Assembly (NCBI RefSeq): GCF_030272615.1
Contig: NC_081412.1
Span: 686,150,583 to 686,214,582, forward strand
DNA from: Cryptomeria japonica
Taxonomy: Eukaryota; Streptophyta; Pinopsida; Cupressales; Cupressaceae
Length of the DNA: 64,000 bases
Direction: 5' to 3'
Translations under genes and position numbers: made by a program
Shown: piece by piece, positions 46,563 through 58,400 of the stretch
Position numbering within the stretch: position 1 is the first letter of the stretch
Layout: the number at the start of each line of letters is the position of its first letter
The notes under the pieces: generated by a model
The model's input: the letters and a program-made list of their open reading frames with translations, nothing else
Told to the model about the DNA's origin: nothing
Databases searched by the model: none

Positions 46563-47174
46563 GTATTTAGATTCTAATTATATATTTTTAAAATTATTTG
46601 TGAATTTTTTATTAAATTCTAATAATTAAAAAATATAGTAAACTACATTTTTAAGAAGTGAAATTTATTCCATAATGCATAACTAATTTTTACAAAAAGA
46701 ATAAAATTATAAACTCTTAAACATAGATTTGTAACACCATTTTATCTAGTGCACATAATTTTAAGTTACATTTTTTAATTAATTTTTGAAGTGAGAGCAA
46801 ATTGTAATTAGACACATGTTTATTTCACAATGCACCTTTTCCTATATATATCCAAACTAATTTATATTTAGATTCTAAATATATATCTTTTAAATTATTT
46901 GTGAATTTTTTATTAAATTCTAATAATTAAAAAATATAGTTAACTACATTTTTAAAAAGACATTTATTCCATAATGTATAACTATTTTTTACAAAAAAGA
47001 ATAAATTTATAAATTCTTAAACATAGATTTGTAACACTATTTTATCTAGTGCACATAATTTTTTTCATAATTTTATGTTACATTTTTTAATTAATTTTTG
47101 AAGTGAGAGCAAATTGAAATTAGACACATGTTTATTTCACAATGCACTTTTTTCTATATATATCCAAACTAACT
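46563..47174. repeat. AT-rich tandem duplication of about 300 bp
   Basis: Sequence starting tttagattctaa at 46566 restarts at 46867 and both copies run through gaagtgagagcaaattg to ctatatatatccaaacta. The second copy has a short extra stretch (ttttttcataat) near 47060. No coding content. Confidence 0.82.
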
Positions 47175-47960
47175 ATTTTTGTTGAAACAACACCATTACC
47201 TTGTGCATAGATATTTTAAAAAATTTTAAAACCTGTTTTACTATTCTTGTCTTGCGTGGACAACAATGACCTTGGTGAGATCACTAAAAAAACTTATGTT
47301 CAATAAAGATATAAAAAAATATTTATAATATATTTAAAATTATAATTTTTGGAAAGCTTATTAATATGTGTGAAAATGATATCCTAGGTCTATTGATGCA
47401 AACTAAGATCTCAAATGTGTGCACGTGATCATTGGGACACATAAATAGGTTCAATTCCAATCTTAATGTGAGAGCTAAACACTTGGATATGTGTTCCCTT
47501 TTTAAAAATGTAATAGAATTGAGATGAGTGTATGTATGCTTTAGGTTTGGTGATATGAAAATGATGACTTTAAGTGATAACAATAAATTATAGAACAAAA
47601 ATTCAACACATTAGATCATAGTTGGAAATAAGACATATAAGTGAACTTGAAACTGCAAACTAAGCCTAAAAGTGTCGGATTGGTGTGTTTGGACACCCCA
47701 TTTTGAGAGTGTTTGTGTGAATAGAAAGGAGCAAAATTGCAATCAGTAGGTCATGTAGGTTTGTCTCTCAAATATTCGATCGAAAATAGCCAAACATGTG
47801 TGTCGGGTACCCTAGTCCAAATGTTTTTGCCTATTCAAAAGTCGTTGCAACTTGTAGCAGCTTACTTATGTTCCTATTACACTTTATGTTGTTAGATTTG
47901 AACATGCACACATGAAAAATGGGAAAAAAGGGTTGTGTTGTATAGGGGCTTGCCTAAGTC
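47175..47960. other. No feature seen
   Basis: AT-rich stretch with only short frames. I recognise no domain, RNA gene or shared repeat. Confidence 0.4.
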
Positions 47961-48120
47961 AAACCCCATGTTGGTGTTTCCACCTCCACAACAACTATGA
48001 TTGATGTAAAAGAGAGCTTGTCCTAAGGAGGACAAAGGCTAAATCCCATGTTGGTGTTTCCACCTCCACCACAACTATGATTGATGTTAAAGAGAGTTTG
48101 TCCTAAGGAGGACAAAGGCT
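47961..48120. repeat. 80-bp tandem duplication
   Basis: Two adjacent copies beginning aaaccccatgttgg (47961) and aaatcccatgttgg (48041) and ending gacaaaggct. They differ at about four positions. Confidence 0.88.
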
Positions 48121-48730
48121 AAACAATAATGGAAAAGTTGGAATGACAAATATTACCTCAAATATGAAACCCTTGGCATGAAGTCTCACATAAGGCTTGA
48201 TGTTGCTAGAAGATGTTAATGCATGCTTTCATCATGCAGAAACATATTGTGATTGATCATGTTGTAATAATAAAGATGTACGCTTGAATGCTTTTCTCCT
48301 TGATTACTTGTGCTTGATTGAATGCTCATAGGATATGATAGTTGATAGTTAGAGTTTAAAATTAGAGAGGGGGTTGTATTTATATACAACTTACACCTTT
48401 TCAAATTTAATTTTTAGTGAGGGTCGCCATCGAAGGGAAAATTTCCACTACTCACACAACCAACATTCATATTTTAAATTTCAAGGCCAAGTTGTCTGGA
48501 TAGGGACGTTAGGCACCCTAGTCCTAGTATTTTGGGTTGGGAAAAAAGTTGTGAATAGGGGAATGCACCAAGTTAATGGAAACGGTCCTGAAACTAAACA
48601 CAATCAAGCATAAATAGGTACACATTAATCACGACCAAGTAGATGTTGTGGATGGCTCTATGGTTTTGTATGCCATGAATGCATAGAGGTTGACTACTCT
48701 ATATGTCTTCTAATATAATCCTTCTACTAA
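48121..48730. other. No feature seen
   Basis: AT-rich sequence between the 80-bp tandem duplication and the copia gag remnant. No frame, RNA gene or shared repeat is recognisable. Confidence 0.35.
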
Positions 48731-48734
48731 GACC

Positions 48735-49050
48735 CTCCCAAGTTGGATTTTTTATTAGCCAACCTTTTTTTGTAGTGCTTCTTCATATGACCCATCTTAT
48801 CATAGTAATGACATGTGATGTTTTCTAGATTCCTTATTACAACCTTACTATTGTTTTGCCCTCTCTTTAGTGACCATTTTATTTGCCCTTCTCTTTGGCT
48901 ATAAAGTCTTATTTGACACTTTGTTTCACTACTACTATTGAACTATCTCATTCCTAACTCAACAAACTTTAGGTCGACATTTGTAAGGGTGATTTTTAAG
49001 GTCTCAATAAAATGTTTGTAAGAACATGGTAAGTTTTTAGTGTGATTACT
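48735..49050 (-). pseudogene. Degenerate copia gag remnant
   Basis: Read on the minus strand, the sequence gives YKHFIETLKITLTNVDL, then a run of basic and serine-rich residues and CHYYDKMGHMKKHYKK, a zinc knuckle with two cysteines replaced by tyrosine. The order and spacing fit the C-terminal third of a copia Gag. Stops interrupt it and no other part of the element was identified. It is probably an old remnant. Confidence 0.5.
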
Positions 49051-49089
49051 ACCATGTACTCCTCTTAAGTTTTTTTATGAATTACCCCC

Positions 49090-49331
49090 TATTAAAACCA
49101 AAGAACAAAGAAAAGAGAGAACATTGAAATACGACAAAAAACACTTTATTCACCAACAACTTACAATTTTAAAGGTGTATAAGACTCAACTATCTTCTTA
49201 CAAAATAGCAAATATATTTGACAATTAACTAGGATGTTTGACAACAAATTGAAATGATTGATAACAAATTAGATGATATAGACATCTAACTAAAACTTGA
49301 CATGTGTTTATTGTTGGAGTGTATATTCCAA
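49090..49331 (-). repeat. Dispersed repeat, copy 1 (possible LTR fragment)
   Basis: Shares an ordered series of sequences with 62320-62534: acaattttaaagg, then caaatacatttgacaat-like, aaatgattgataac and ttggagtgtatattcca. Copy 1 ends tgtatattccaaca, which on the minus strand would be the TGTTGGAATATACA start of an LTR. The relation is clear; the LTR reading is tentative. Confidence 0.5.
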
Positions 49332-49982
49332 CACCCCTATTAGCATTACAATAATAAGCTAAATAAGAACATAAAATAATACATTATGTAGAATCTTATT
49401 ATTTGAAAACAGTTCTCAGACTAGTAAGACTTCTTCAAGATCCTCCCCAATTGCAAGTATAGTCACCTAGCATGCATCCAAGTTCCCAACATCATTGGAC
49501 ACCATTTATTATCATGAAGTGTTTCATCACCCTCGTAAAGGTATATGCTAAACTTTTCGATTTCGGATCCGTCTTTAAACTATTGGATATCAATTCTCAC
49601 ATGTATGTCTCATAACACCAATGGGATATATTTTCTTTGATCCACAAGTACCTCAGACTATTGAGCCTCTACTATTCTCTACTATGTCCCTAGATGTCTA
49701 AAAAATGAGACCTCTTCAAAATACTATTTGACCTATTGTTCCCATTTCCCATGCACATTCTCCTTCGCTAGGAGGCAAAATCCCCTTTTGGATAGCCTTT
49801 TTTTGGGTCCATTTTATTGGTACAGTTCAAAAATATTTCCACAACCATGGCTACAACTTGATGGGCCATTCCAAGAGATTAACAAGTGGCTACAAGTTGT
49901 GTTACCTAAGGAGGCAAATTCTAATGCACATCCCACTCTGTAACTTCTCTTTCATTGCAAGTCAAAACTCTCCCTATAATAT
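49332..49982. other. Left flank of G3, no gene recognised
   Basis: Mixed sequence with short frames only. Nothing matched a family I know. Confidence 0.35.
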
Positions 49983-50802
49983 CGGTGCAACCATGACCGA
50001 TGGATCCTCAAAGAGAAATGTTTGGCTCATGCAGCAAGAGTAACACAACGGAAGCAATAATAAAACATTGAAATATTACATAATCAAATCATATTATTGT
50101 CTTATAACCTCTGGTAACCAACCGATTATCATCATACATTCATCATAGAACATCTGGTAATCAATCGGTTACATGCAGGCTAACATGCCGGATACAATCC
50201 ATCTGAAACTCTCAGAGTCATTCGGATCTCTAATCATGAATCTAAATCCTCATTATGATATACTTCCCTCCAAATGATTACATAATACCATATATATACC
50301 CTCTGAAACATATCTGAGTCGGCCACAAAAGATTACATTTACCAATGCAGGAAAATGAAATGTGTAAATAGGTTGGCCCCAAGAATGAAAGGAAATCTCT
50401 CCGAAAAAGAAAAACCAAGAAGTGTGGATCATCAAGAAGGTCGATCAAGGACTTAGGAACATATACCAAGACCCAAAATAGATCCACATGCCAAGAAACT
50501 GCTCTGGAAAGGAAGAAATCTCCAATTAGGCGTTAAGTTTAGAAACTGCCTAGAACCTGGTAACAACCAAACCAGAAGCAATATCTTGCCAAAAAAGAAT
50601 CCAGATGGAGTGAGAATCTAGAATTAAGCACATAAACAAGCCTGGAAACCAAAAATATGATCTGCAATGAAAAGCAAGCCACCACTGGAACATACTGGTA
50701 GGAACACATAAACTGCACACGAAACTGAACAAGAACTAAACTGAAAAGAAATATTTTTGGTTGATGCAAGATTGCTCATAGATCGGGGATGCTCTTGCAT
50801 CA
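49983..50802 (-). repeat. G3 left (3') LTR
   Basis: 820 bp from cggtgcaacc (expected tggtgca) to ttgcatca. Aligns with 52874-53675. Confidence 0.85.
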
Positions 50803-51300
50803 GACACCCTAGGTAGAAAGAGATGTTCCATGAGAGGCAACTCATGAACATCGAAAAGGATTCGGGATATAGATCACATGCTCATTTATGATCCAAAAAT
50901 CTTTCTTAGCTCCTCCGGAACCTCAACCGGATTCTCTAACTCTTGATTCTCTTTATTTATCTTCCCTTGCTTCAGATCTGCACACTGTCTCTTCTTATTG
51001 TTCTCTTTCCTCTGCAACTCTGATTTGTTTCTACCACAAGACTTCATCTGGTTCACTATCACAACCTTACTGCCATCTAGTTCGATCTGTCTATCAAACT
51101 TATCTATCAAATCCTTCTGCAAATTCATGCCACTTTCTGATATAACCTCTGCAACTGGTTTCTTAGTACTACAACTTCTCTCAAGACCCTAATTCTTCAC
51201 CTCCTTCTCTTTCTCCTTCAAAGAAGCCAATGTGAACTTCTACCCATCCTTCTCAATAGTGATTAGGTTTCTTCTACAGTCATAAATAGTTCCTCTATCA
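50803..51300 (-). pseudogene. G3 internal tail after protease
   Basis: Read right to left, a short segment after LGRPW gives RRNLITIEKDG and FTLASLKEKEKE, the usual linker after gypsy protease. Then comes an 80-codon frame (51128-50886) rich in Lys, Gln and Asn, with no reverse transcriptase motif, and the LTR follows at 50802. The whole reverse transcriptase to integrase region is therefore absent. Whether the basic segment is gag-derived or a remnant of the integrase C-terminus is not clear. Confidence 0.6.
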
Positions 51301-51305
51301 AACTG

Positions 51306-51725
51306 TCAAGGTCTTCCAAACAAGACATGACAAGCACTCATAGATGCATCACACAAGACCTCATCCCTAAAAGGTCCAATATTAAAACTCACCAAACATT
51401 GTTCCTTTACTTGTAACTTTTGATCATCTTGTAACCAACTTACCTTGTAAGGACAAGGGTGTTCAAGCCTCTTCAATCCAAGCTTCACTACCATCTTCTC
51501 AAATACCAAATTATCAGTACTTCCACTATCCACAATAACCTTGCAACACTTACCACCTAATTTGTGCACAGTTCGAAAAAGACTCCTTTGAGTAGGTCCG
51601 ATATCTTCACTGCTCTGCTCCATCATGACTCTTCTGAACATAAGAGACTCTCTTTGCTCTGGTGCACACCCAGTTCTGGTAACTCCACCTTCCGATTCCT
51701 CATTTGCCACATGACTTCTTTCCAT
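51306..51725 (-). pseudogene. G3 aspartic protease region
   Basis: 139-codon frame with the active site VIVDSGSTDNLVFEKMVVKLGL, catalytic Asp-Ser-Gly intact, then HPCPYKVSWLQDDQKLQVKEQCLVSFNIGPFRDEVLCD and ACHVLFGRP, where the final LGRPW box reads FGRPW after a stop or frame change. It is similar to the G1 protease. In an element lacking reverse transcriptase it could at most process Gag. Confidence 0.8.
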
Positions 51726-52740
51726 TCCCTACTTACATTCATAAAATCTATGTCCAGTTTCTCCACACTTGAAACATTTACCGGGAAAGTCTCTACTGCT
51801 ACTACCATTGCCTTTTCTCTGTGTTTTCTAATCCGATTCTTTACTCCACTTAGGTTTTGATTCATCTTCAACATTCTACTTCTCTATACTGCCACTCATA
51901 TATCCTTTGTATCTCTCCTTCCCTCTAGGGTTATTTTGTTGTCTTCTTCTCACCTTCTCCTCAGCCTTCAAAGCATACTAGTAAGCTTCTTCATGAAGTG
52001 TGGAAATCCTCAACATACTCATCTCATCCTAAATGTTAAATGCAAGTCAAATTATTTACCTCACCACCTTTTCTCTATCCATCTCTCTATGCCCAGATTT
52101 GATCATCACCTTGTAGAATTCCTCAGTATACTCTTTCACACTCATGTTTCTCTACTTTAGGTTCTGCAACTTCTTGAACAATTCCAACTCATAGTCTCTC
52201 GGTATGAACTTGGCCTTTAATATTGCAATCATTTTTCTCCACCGGGTGATCTTCATTTCACCATTCTCCTCCCCATCTCTCTACAATTCTTCCCACCATA
52301 AGGCAACATGCCCTTTCAACTTAGTCTGTGCCAACCAGACTCTCTGTGGGCCCTTAATATCCTCAAACTCGAAGTAGTCCTCCATCTCTTCGATCCAATC
52401 AATCAGATCCTTTGGATTCAACATCCTGGAAAAGTTTGAAACGTCCACTTTATGCACTTTACTCGCTTGTGCCACTACTCTCAGAAATCTTTCCTCTCTT
52501 CCATCTTCTGGTACATCAACCTCTTTGGCCTCAAGATCCTCTCCAGCTTCTTCATACTCATCTTCAGACTCCGAATTCCTCTGCAAACCAACCAATGCGT
52601 TCTAGATCTCATTCTTCATCTCATTCTTGAAATCCTCCATCATCTACTCTACCCTCTGGGGGTTCATCCTTCTAGGTGGCCTCTCCTCCTTTGCTCCGAT
52701 GAACTGCTTCAACTCGACGATCTGACTACTGGTTTCAATT
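51726..52740 (-). pseudogene. G3 gag, broken
   Basis: Gag core at 52595-52281 reads acidic residues, then SNFSRMLNPKDLIDWIEEMEDYFEFEDI and QTKLKGHVALWWEEL, homologous to the G1 and G2 capsid-like core (WISEMEKYFDF ... LWWEHL). Further left a zinc knuckle near 51770 is preceded by a frame with METFPVNVSSVEKLDIDF. Several stops (near 51730, 52030 and 52155) and frame changes break the region. Confidence 0.78.
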
Positions 52741-52859
52741 GTCTCACACTTGGCGATCTATTGAACACACTCGCAACTTTCCTCCACTCAGTGAATTGTT
52801 CACCCAAAGAAATGCCTCAAGGTTCGCAACTAGCTCTTCCACCAACCGACTCATAACTC

Positions 52860-52871
52860 GCTCTGATGCCA
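52860..52871 (-). other. Primer-binding site of G3
   Basis: gctctgatgcca on the plus strand, TGGCATCAGAGC on the element strand, one base from the initiator tRNA-Met consensus. Confidence 0.85.
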
Positions 52872-52873
52872 CT

Positions 52874-53675
52874 TGGTGCAGCCATGACCGGTGGATCCTC
52901 AAAAAGAATTGATCGACTCATACAGCAAGAGTAACACAATGGAAGCAACAATGAAACATTGATGGATTATAGAATCAGATCATATCATTGTCTTATAACC
53001 TTCGGCAACCATTCAGTTATCATCATACATTCATAATAGAACATCCGGTAATCAACCGGTTACATGTAGGATAACATGCCAGATACAATCCATCCGGAAC
53101 TCTCAGAGTCATTTGAATCTCTAATCTTGAATCCAAATCCTTATTCTGATCTACTGCCCAACAAATGATTACATAATACCATATATATACCCTCTGGAAC
53201 ATATCCGGGTCGGCCACAAAAGATTACATTTACCAATGCAAGAAAATGAAACATGTAAATAGGTTGGCCCCAAGAATGAAAGTAAATCTCTTCAAAGAAG
53301 AACAACCAAGAAGTGCAGATCAACAAGAAGGTCGGCCAAGGACTTAGGAATATCTAGCAAGACACAAAATAGATCCACACGTCGAGAAACCGCTCTGATA
53401 AGGAAGAAATCTCCAATTAGCCGTTAAGCTCAAAAACTGCCCAAAACCCAGTAATAGCCAAACCGGAAGCAATATCTTGCTGAAAAAGAATCCAAATGGA
53501 CTGAGAATCTAGAATTAAGCATATAAACAAGCCTGGAAATCAAAAATCTGATCTGTAATGAAAAGAAAGCCACCATCGAAACATATCGGTAGGAACACAG
53601 AAACTGCACACAAAACTTAACAAGAACTAAACCGAAAGGAAATATTTTTGGTTGATGCAAGATTGCTCATAGACC
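52874..53675 (-). repeat. G3 right (5') LTR, main piece
   Basis: 802 bp aligned with the left LTR, ending in gattgctcatagacc where the LINE inserted. The final 18 bases lie at 62031-62048 beyond the LINE. Confidence 0.87.
53661..53675 (+). repeat. Left target-site duplication of the LINE
   Basis: gattgctcatagacc, identical to 62016-62030. An additional A on the left merges with the A tail on the right. Confidence 0.9.
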
Positions 53676-53769
53676 AAATTATGAGATTTCTTAATCCAAA
53701 AAATATGGCTCTGCAATTTTTCGGTGACAACGTGAATTCATGTGTTGGTATTGGTGATTTGAGGCCCCG

Positions 53770-55575
53770 ACATCGCCTTGAATTTTGGTAGGGCTCCCCC
53801 TCTGCAGGATCATCCATGGAGGACGGTGAAGAGTAGGAAGACGCTCAGGGGTGAAAGAAGATGGGTCGCTCAGGCTAAAGAAGGCCATCGACCCTCTCAA
53901 ATTTGGGTAGTTCCAATCACATCAGCGACCCCTCCATTCGCTTCAGGGGCAAATCAGATACCTCTAGGATTCAGAGCTCCTCAACCCAGGAATCAACGAC
54001 CTCCCATGAACTTGGCCCAGAACTGATTTCACCCCCTGAAGGATCCTGTGGAGGTTTTGTTAAAACCTACTTGTGTCGGGGATTCTTGCGATCTTAATAG
54101 GCTTAATCTTCAGAAGGGCGCTAGATACTCTAGACCAAAACCAAGATACAAAAGGTTCCCAAAAAAAAAATCAAACTATGTTGATCTTATGGCATCATCC
54201 AAGCAGGTGCCCCAAAATCTTATCGAATGCTTCTGAATGCATTGAAATTTCAGCACCTAAGGCTGCCTTGGATCTCAGAGAATTTTGCCTGGAGCACGAC
54301 CCCTTTGCCAAGTGGTGTGGTAGTGGTATCTCTGTATCTGCCATTATTGATTGGTGGAGGGATATATTCAATGACTAAGTATCACAACACTCTCAAATAA
54401 CTTTATTTATATAGAATGCAACAATGAATCGCTAAAACATAAAATACTTCATGGTAATTATTTATTTTTCAAGGGATACAATTTTAAATTTTTTGACTGA
54501 CAACCCAAATTTGATGCAAAAAATTTCGAATTGAAAACGGTCTTGAATTGGATTATTTTTCATAATACTCCTGTTGAACTTATGCATCTATGCATTCTTA
54601 TTGATATTGGGGATAAACTTGGGGGATTCATTGGTTTGGAGGAAAACTGGACTGACAACTCGGATATTAAAATGCTTATTGATGTAGATTCTAATATCAA
54701 CAAATTTAAAAACATAATTCTAACAACAATAGATGGTAAGTATGACCTTAAACCAGAGTGCTATTCCGGCTCGATATCTGATGTCATATCCTTTTGATCA
54801 TCAAAATGCCCTATTGATGTAGATTCTAATATCAACAAATTAAAAAACATAATTCTAACAACAATAGATGGTAAGTACGACCTTAAACCAGAGTGCTATT
54901 CCGGCTCGATATCTGATGTCATATCCTTTTGATCATCAAAATGCCCTAGCAATGAGAAATCCCAAAATTCGAAACTGATAGAACCAGTAGAAAAGATAGA
55001 TATTAGATTTAACAATGACATTGGGGGTTTCATGATCAATGTCCAGCCCCAACAGAATGACATTAACATTCCAGCTCGGGTCCTTCCCCACAACCTTGAT
55101 AGGAGTAGGGGGTCTGGGAGCGCAAGAGTTGTTATGGCTTCCAATACTGGCAGTAAAGAGAGATCTCCTTTGAATGATAATGAGAGGATTATCCAGAAGG
55201 AGCTTGACAGTGTCATCAACAACCTGATGGGCAAGATTGCAGAGGAGATTGTGGATGAATCTAATACCGCTACTCAGACTAATGTTGTTGTTGATCCCTT
55301 GCCTAGAGTTGGTAGGTTGGATGGAGCAGTGAGTGTTCCTACGTCCCAGAATCCGATGGAGATGATCTCGCCTGTGCAAAGTTAGGTTGAGATAGTGAAG
55401 GATACCCCTCTGGAATTTGATGAGACATGCCCTGTAGTGGTAGGGATGAATGAAGAGGAGGAAAAAAGGTTCATTATCAATGAACTTATTAATATGAAGG
55501 AGGAAGAGAACAAATTGGAGTTGGTTGGGAGCCATGAGAATAATGAAGATAGAGGGATCCTTCAGGAAACATGAA
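53770..55575 (+). pseudogene. LINE ORF1, broken, with internal duplication
   Basis: N-terminal part is basic and Pro/Arg-rich (RTVKSRKTLRGERRW). A middle segment at 54531-54797 contains NTPVELMHLCILIDIGDKLGGFIGLEENW, which resembles the second half of the DUF4283 RNA-binding domain of plant L1 ORF1. A 135-bp duplication adds a second copy of the following residues. The C-terminal part (55032-55575) is acidic, with EEEEKRF and NELINMKEEENKLE. No intact zinc knuckle was found. Stops occur near 54234, 54376, 54797 and 55383. The protein would normally bind LINE RNA. Confidence 0.65.
54677..54946. repeat. 135-bp tandem duplication inside LINE ORF1
   Basis: Two adjacent copies starting tattgatgtagattc (54677 and 54812) and ending catcaaaatgccc, differing by only a few bases. 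The near identity suggests it is younger than most damage in the LINE. Confidence 0.9.
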
Positions 55576-55724
55576 ATATAAAGGCACCTGATTGTGGTTT
55601 ATCTTCCGCTAGAAGAGGTAGAAAGTCTTTTTTAGACAAGAGGAGGATGGACAGAGAGGTAAAAGGGTAGGTAAAGATAACCACTCTCCTTTGCTCAGGG
55701 AAAGAGAATCCCCCCCGAAGAGCA

Positions 55725-56560
55725 GTAAACATTCTAACTTGGAATGTTAGGGGCATGGGTGCCCCTAATAAGCAGCGCTTGATCAAGCGCAACATCATGA
55801 AATCTCAAGTTGACATAGTGATGTTGCAAAAAACTAAACTATGTTTAAGCGAGTTATCCAATTTTGGGAGGAAACTTACTAATTGGCATGTGGAGGCTGT
55901 TGATTCAATTAGGGATTTTGGGGGGTCTAGCTATATTTTGGAAGAAAGGCACAATCTCCTACACTAGTAGTGTCAGAATGCAACACTGGATGGCTAGCTC
56001 AATTAGATCCGTCACTGATAAATTGAAATTCACCCTTTTGAATGTTTATGGGCCAATCCCTACAGATAAAAAGAGATTGGTATGGCAAGAAATCAGTCGA
56101 TGTTTGTGTGGTCAACCCTCCCAATACTTCATAATCGTAGGGGATTTCAACACTATCCTTTATCAATCTGATAAACGTGGGGGAATTAAAACCATACGCC
56201 AACCTCAAATTGACTTTATAAACTGGGTTTGTGATAGTAACTTGCTGGAAATAAAAACAGAGGAAGGGGTTCACACTTGGAACAATAGAAGACTTGGATT
56301 TTGCAACATTGCAGAGACACTAAACATATTTTTCTTCAAAGGTGATCTTTCCACCTTTTCATCTGAAATGAAAGCCTCTGTTCTGCCATGGTCTGGATCT
56401 GACCATTACCCAACATTGCTGGAAATAATGGGAGAAGTTAAAACAATAGGCCGCCCCTTTAAGTTTGAATTAATGTGGCTTAAACATGAGGACTTCATCC
56501 CTAACATTCAGAATTGGTGGACAACTGGGCATTTCTCTGGATCTAAGATGTATTGCCTAG
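55725..56560 (+). pseudogene. LINE ORF2 endonuclease domain, broken
   Basis: Apurinic-type endonuclease that nicks the target DNA. It starts NILTWNVRGMGAPNKQRLIKR, the conserved N-terminal block, then VDIVMLQKTKL (usually ..QETK: the catalytic glutamate is lysine). After a frameshift near 55910 come LNVYGPIPTDKKR, IIVGDFNTILYQSDKRGG with the GDFN motif and WSGSDHYP with the SDH motif. The frame from 55864 to 56658 is open over most of the domain. Confidence 0.85.
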
Positions 56561-58400
56561 CATCAAAATTGAAAATGATCAACATAGATTACTGGATTGG
56601 AACAAGGAGATATTTAAAGACATTTTCAAGGAAAAAGCCAGGATTGAAATGGAATTAGAAGGTGTGAATCCAGAGGTGATGCTCAATGGTATGGTTCAAG
56701 AGACTTATGTGGCGGGAAAAAAATTGTTATGTGAATATGAAAATATCCTAGCCAAGGAGGAAATTTTATGGAAGCGAAAATCTAGAGAAGCTTGGTTAGA
56801 AGATGGTGATAAGAACACCAAATTCTTTCACATGAGTGTCAAAATGAGGAGAGCAATGAATAGAATCACTCAGATCTCCCTAGAAAATGGGCAAGTAATA
56901 GACAATAATATGCAGATCGTAGAAGAGGTAATGCTATACTTTAGGAATATTCTGAACAATTGGGAATTCTCAGACTTATCTAATAACAAAGAACTGATAA
57001 AGAACATTCCTAAATTTATAGACAATGATGATAACAAAATGCTAAATGCTAAGTTTACAAAGGTTGAGGTGGATCTTGCCCTATCACAATTTCAAGTTGA
57101 TAGGGCACTCGAGCCAGACGGTTTCCTTGTGGGCTTTTATCAGAAATGTTGGCACATAATTGATGATGAGGTAACAGTGGCCCTTGAATCTGCTCGAAAT
57201 GTTGGGAGATTACTAAAAGAAATAGATAATACATTTATCGTGTTACTACCCCAAAAGGAAAACCCTTCAAAATGGGATGATTCCAGGCCCATATCCTTAT
57301 GCAACATGCTATATAAACTACTAGCCAAAGTTATCGCAAATAGATTAAAAAATTGCCCCCTAATATAATCTCAGAAGAACAAACAAGATTCGTTCTGAAT
57401 AGATTGATATTGGATGGAATTGTCATAGTCCAAGAAGCTATACACTCCATACAATCCCAGAGGAAGCCCATCATGTTGATCAAATCAGATATCAAGAAGG
57501 CCTATCATAAAATCGATTGGCACTTCTTATGGAGTTGCCTGAGAGCCTTTGGTTTTGACAAACAATGGGTGGAGTGGTATTCTACTACATCTCAAGCCCC
57601 AGATTCTCAATTTTAATCAATGGGAAACCTGAGGGATTCTTTGAGATATCAAGAGGTTTACGACAAAGTGATCCTCAGTCTCCCTTCCTATTCATAATTA
57701 TGTTTGAAGCCTTAAGAAGGAGCTTGAAAGCACTTGTAGGCTAGGGAAAATTAATGGTATTAGAATCACCAACGAGGTGGATCCCTGCACACACCAACAA
57801 TTCGCAGATGACACAATGCTCTTAAGGAAAGGGGATGTTAAAGAGGCACGTGAGCTAAAAAATGTGTTGAATCAATATGGTCAGGCTTCAAGCGAGATTG
57901 TCAACGTTGAAAAATCTTAGATATTCTTCTTCAACACAAAGCCAATTGAGGAGACACAAATTGCTTCGATCCTTGGCTTTAGGATTGGACACCTTCCCAA
58001 CATTTATCTTGGTATTCCCATTGACAAAGGAACCACGACAAGAAGACTTTGGGACCCTCTGACTGAGAAATTGCTAAAAAGGTTATCTACTTGGAAGGAG
58101 CATTGGTTGTTTGGTACAGGAAGAGTTACACTAATTAAATCAATTCTAGTTGCTATGCCCATATATCTTCTATCTTGCATCCCACTCTCTTCGGGGGCAC
58201 ACAAAAGGTTGTTTAAGATTATTAGAAATTTTTATTTGCAAGGTTCAGTAGAGAAGAAGAAGATGGCTTTAATTTCTTGGGATAAAATTTGCAGAGAAAG
58301 GCAAGATGGAGGTACGGGGATTAGAAACATTCATTGGCAAAATAGGGCTCTTGGGGCAAAACTGGTTTGGAGGGCCTACATTCACTTGGAGGCCAAATAG
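56561..58400 (+). pseudogene. LINE ORF2 reverse transcriptase, broken
   Basis: The linker contains WKRKSREAWLEDGDKNTKFFH, the typical W..R.RE.W...GD.NT.FFH block before L1 reverse transcriptases. Palm and finger blocks follow: [66 protein letters not shown] and QFADDTMLL (about 57798-57824) with both catalytic aspartates. YLGIPI and WLFGTGRVTLIKSIL belong to the thumb. Frame changes near 57360, 57610 and 57740 and stops near 57918 and 58398 inactivate it. Confidence 0.88.
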
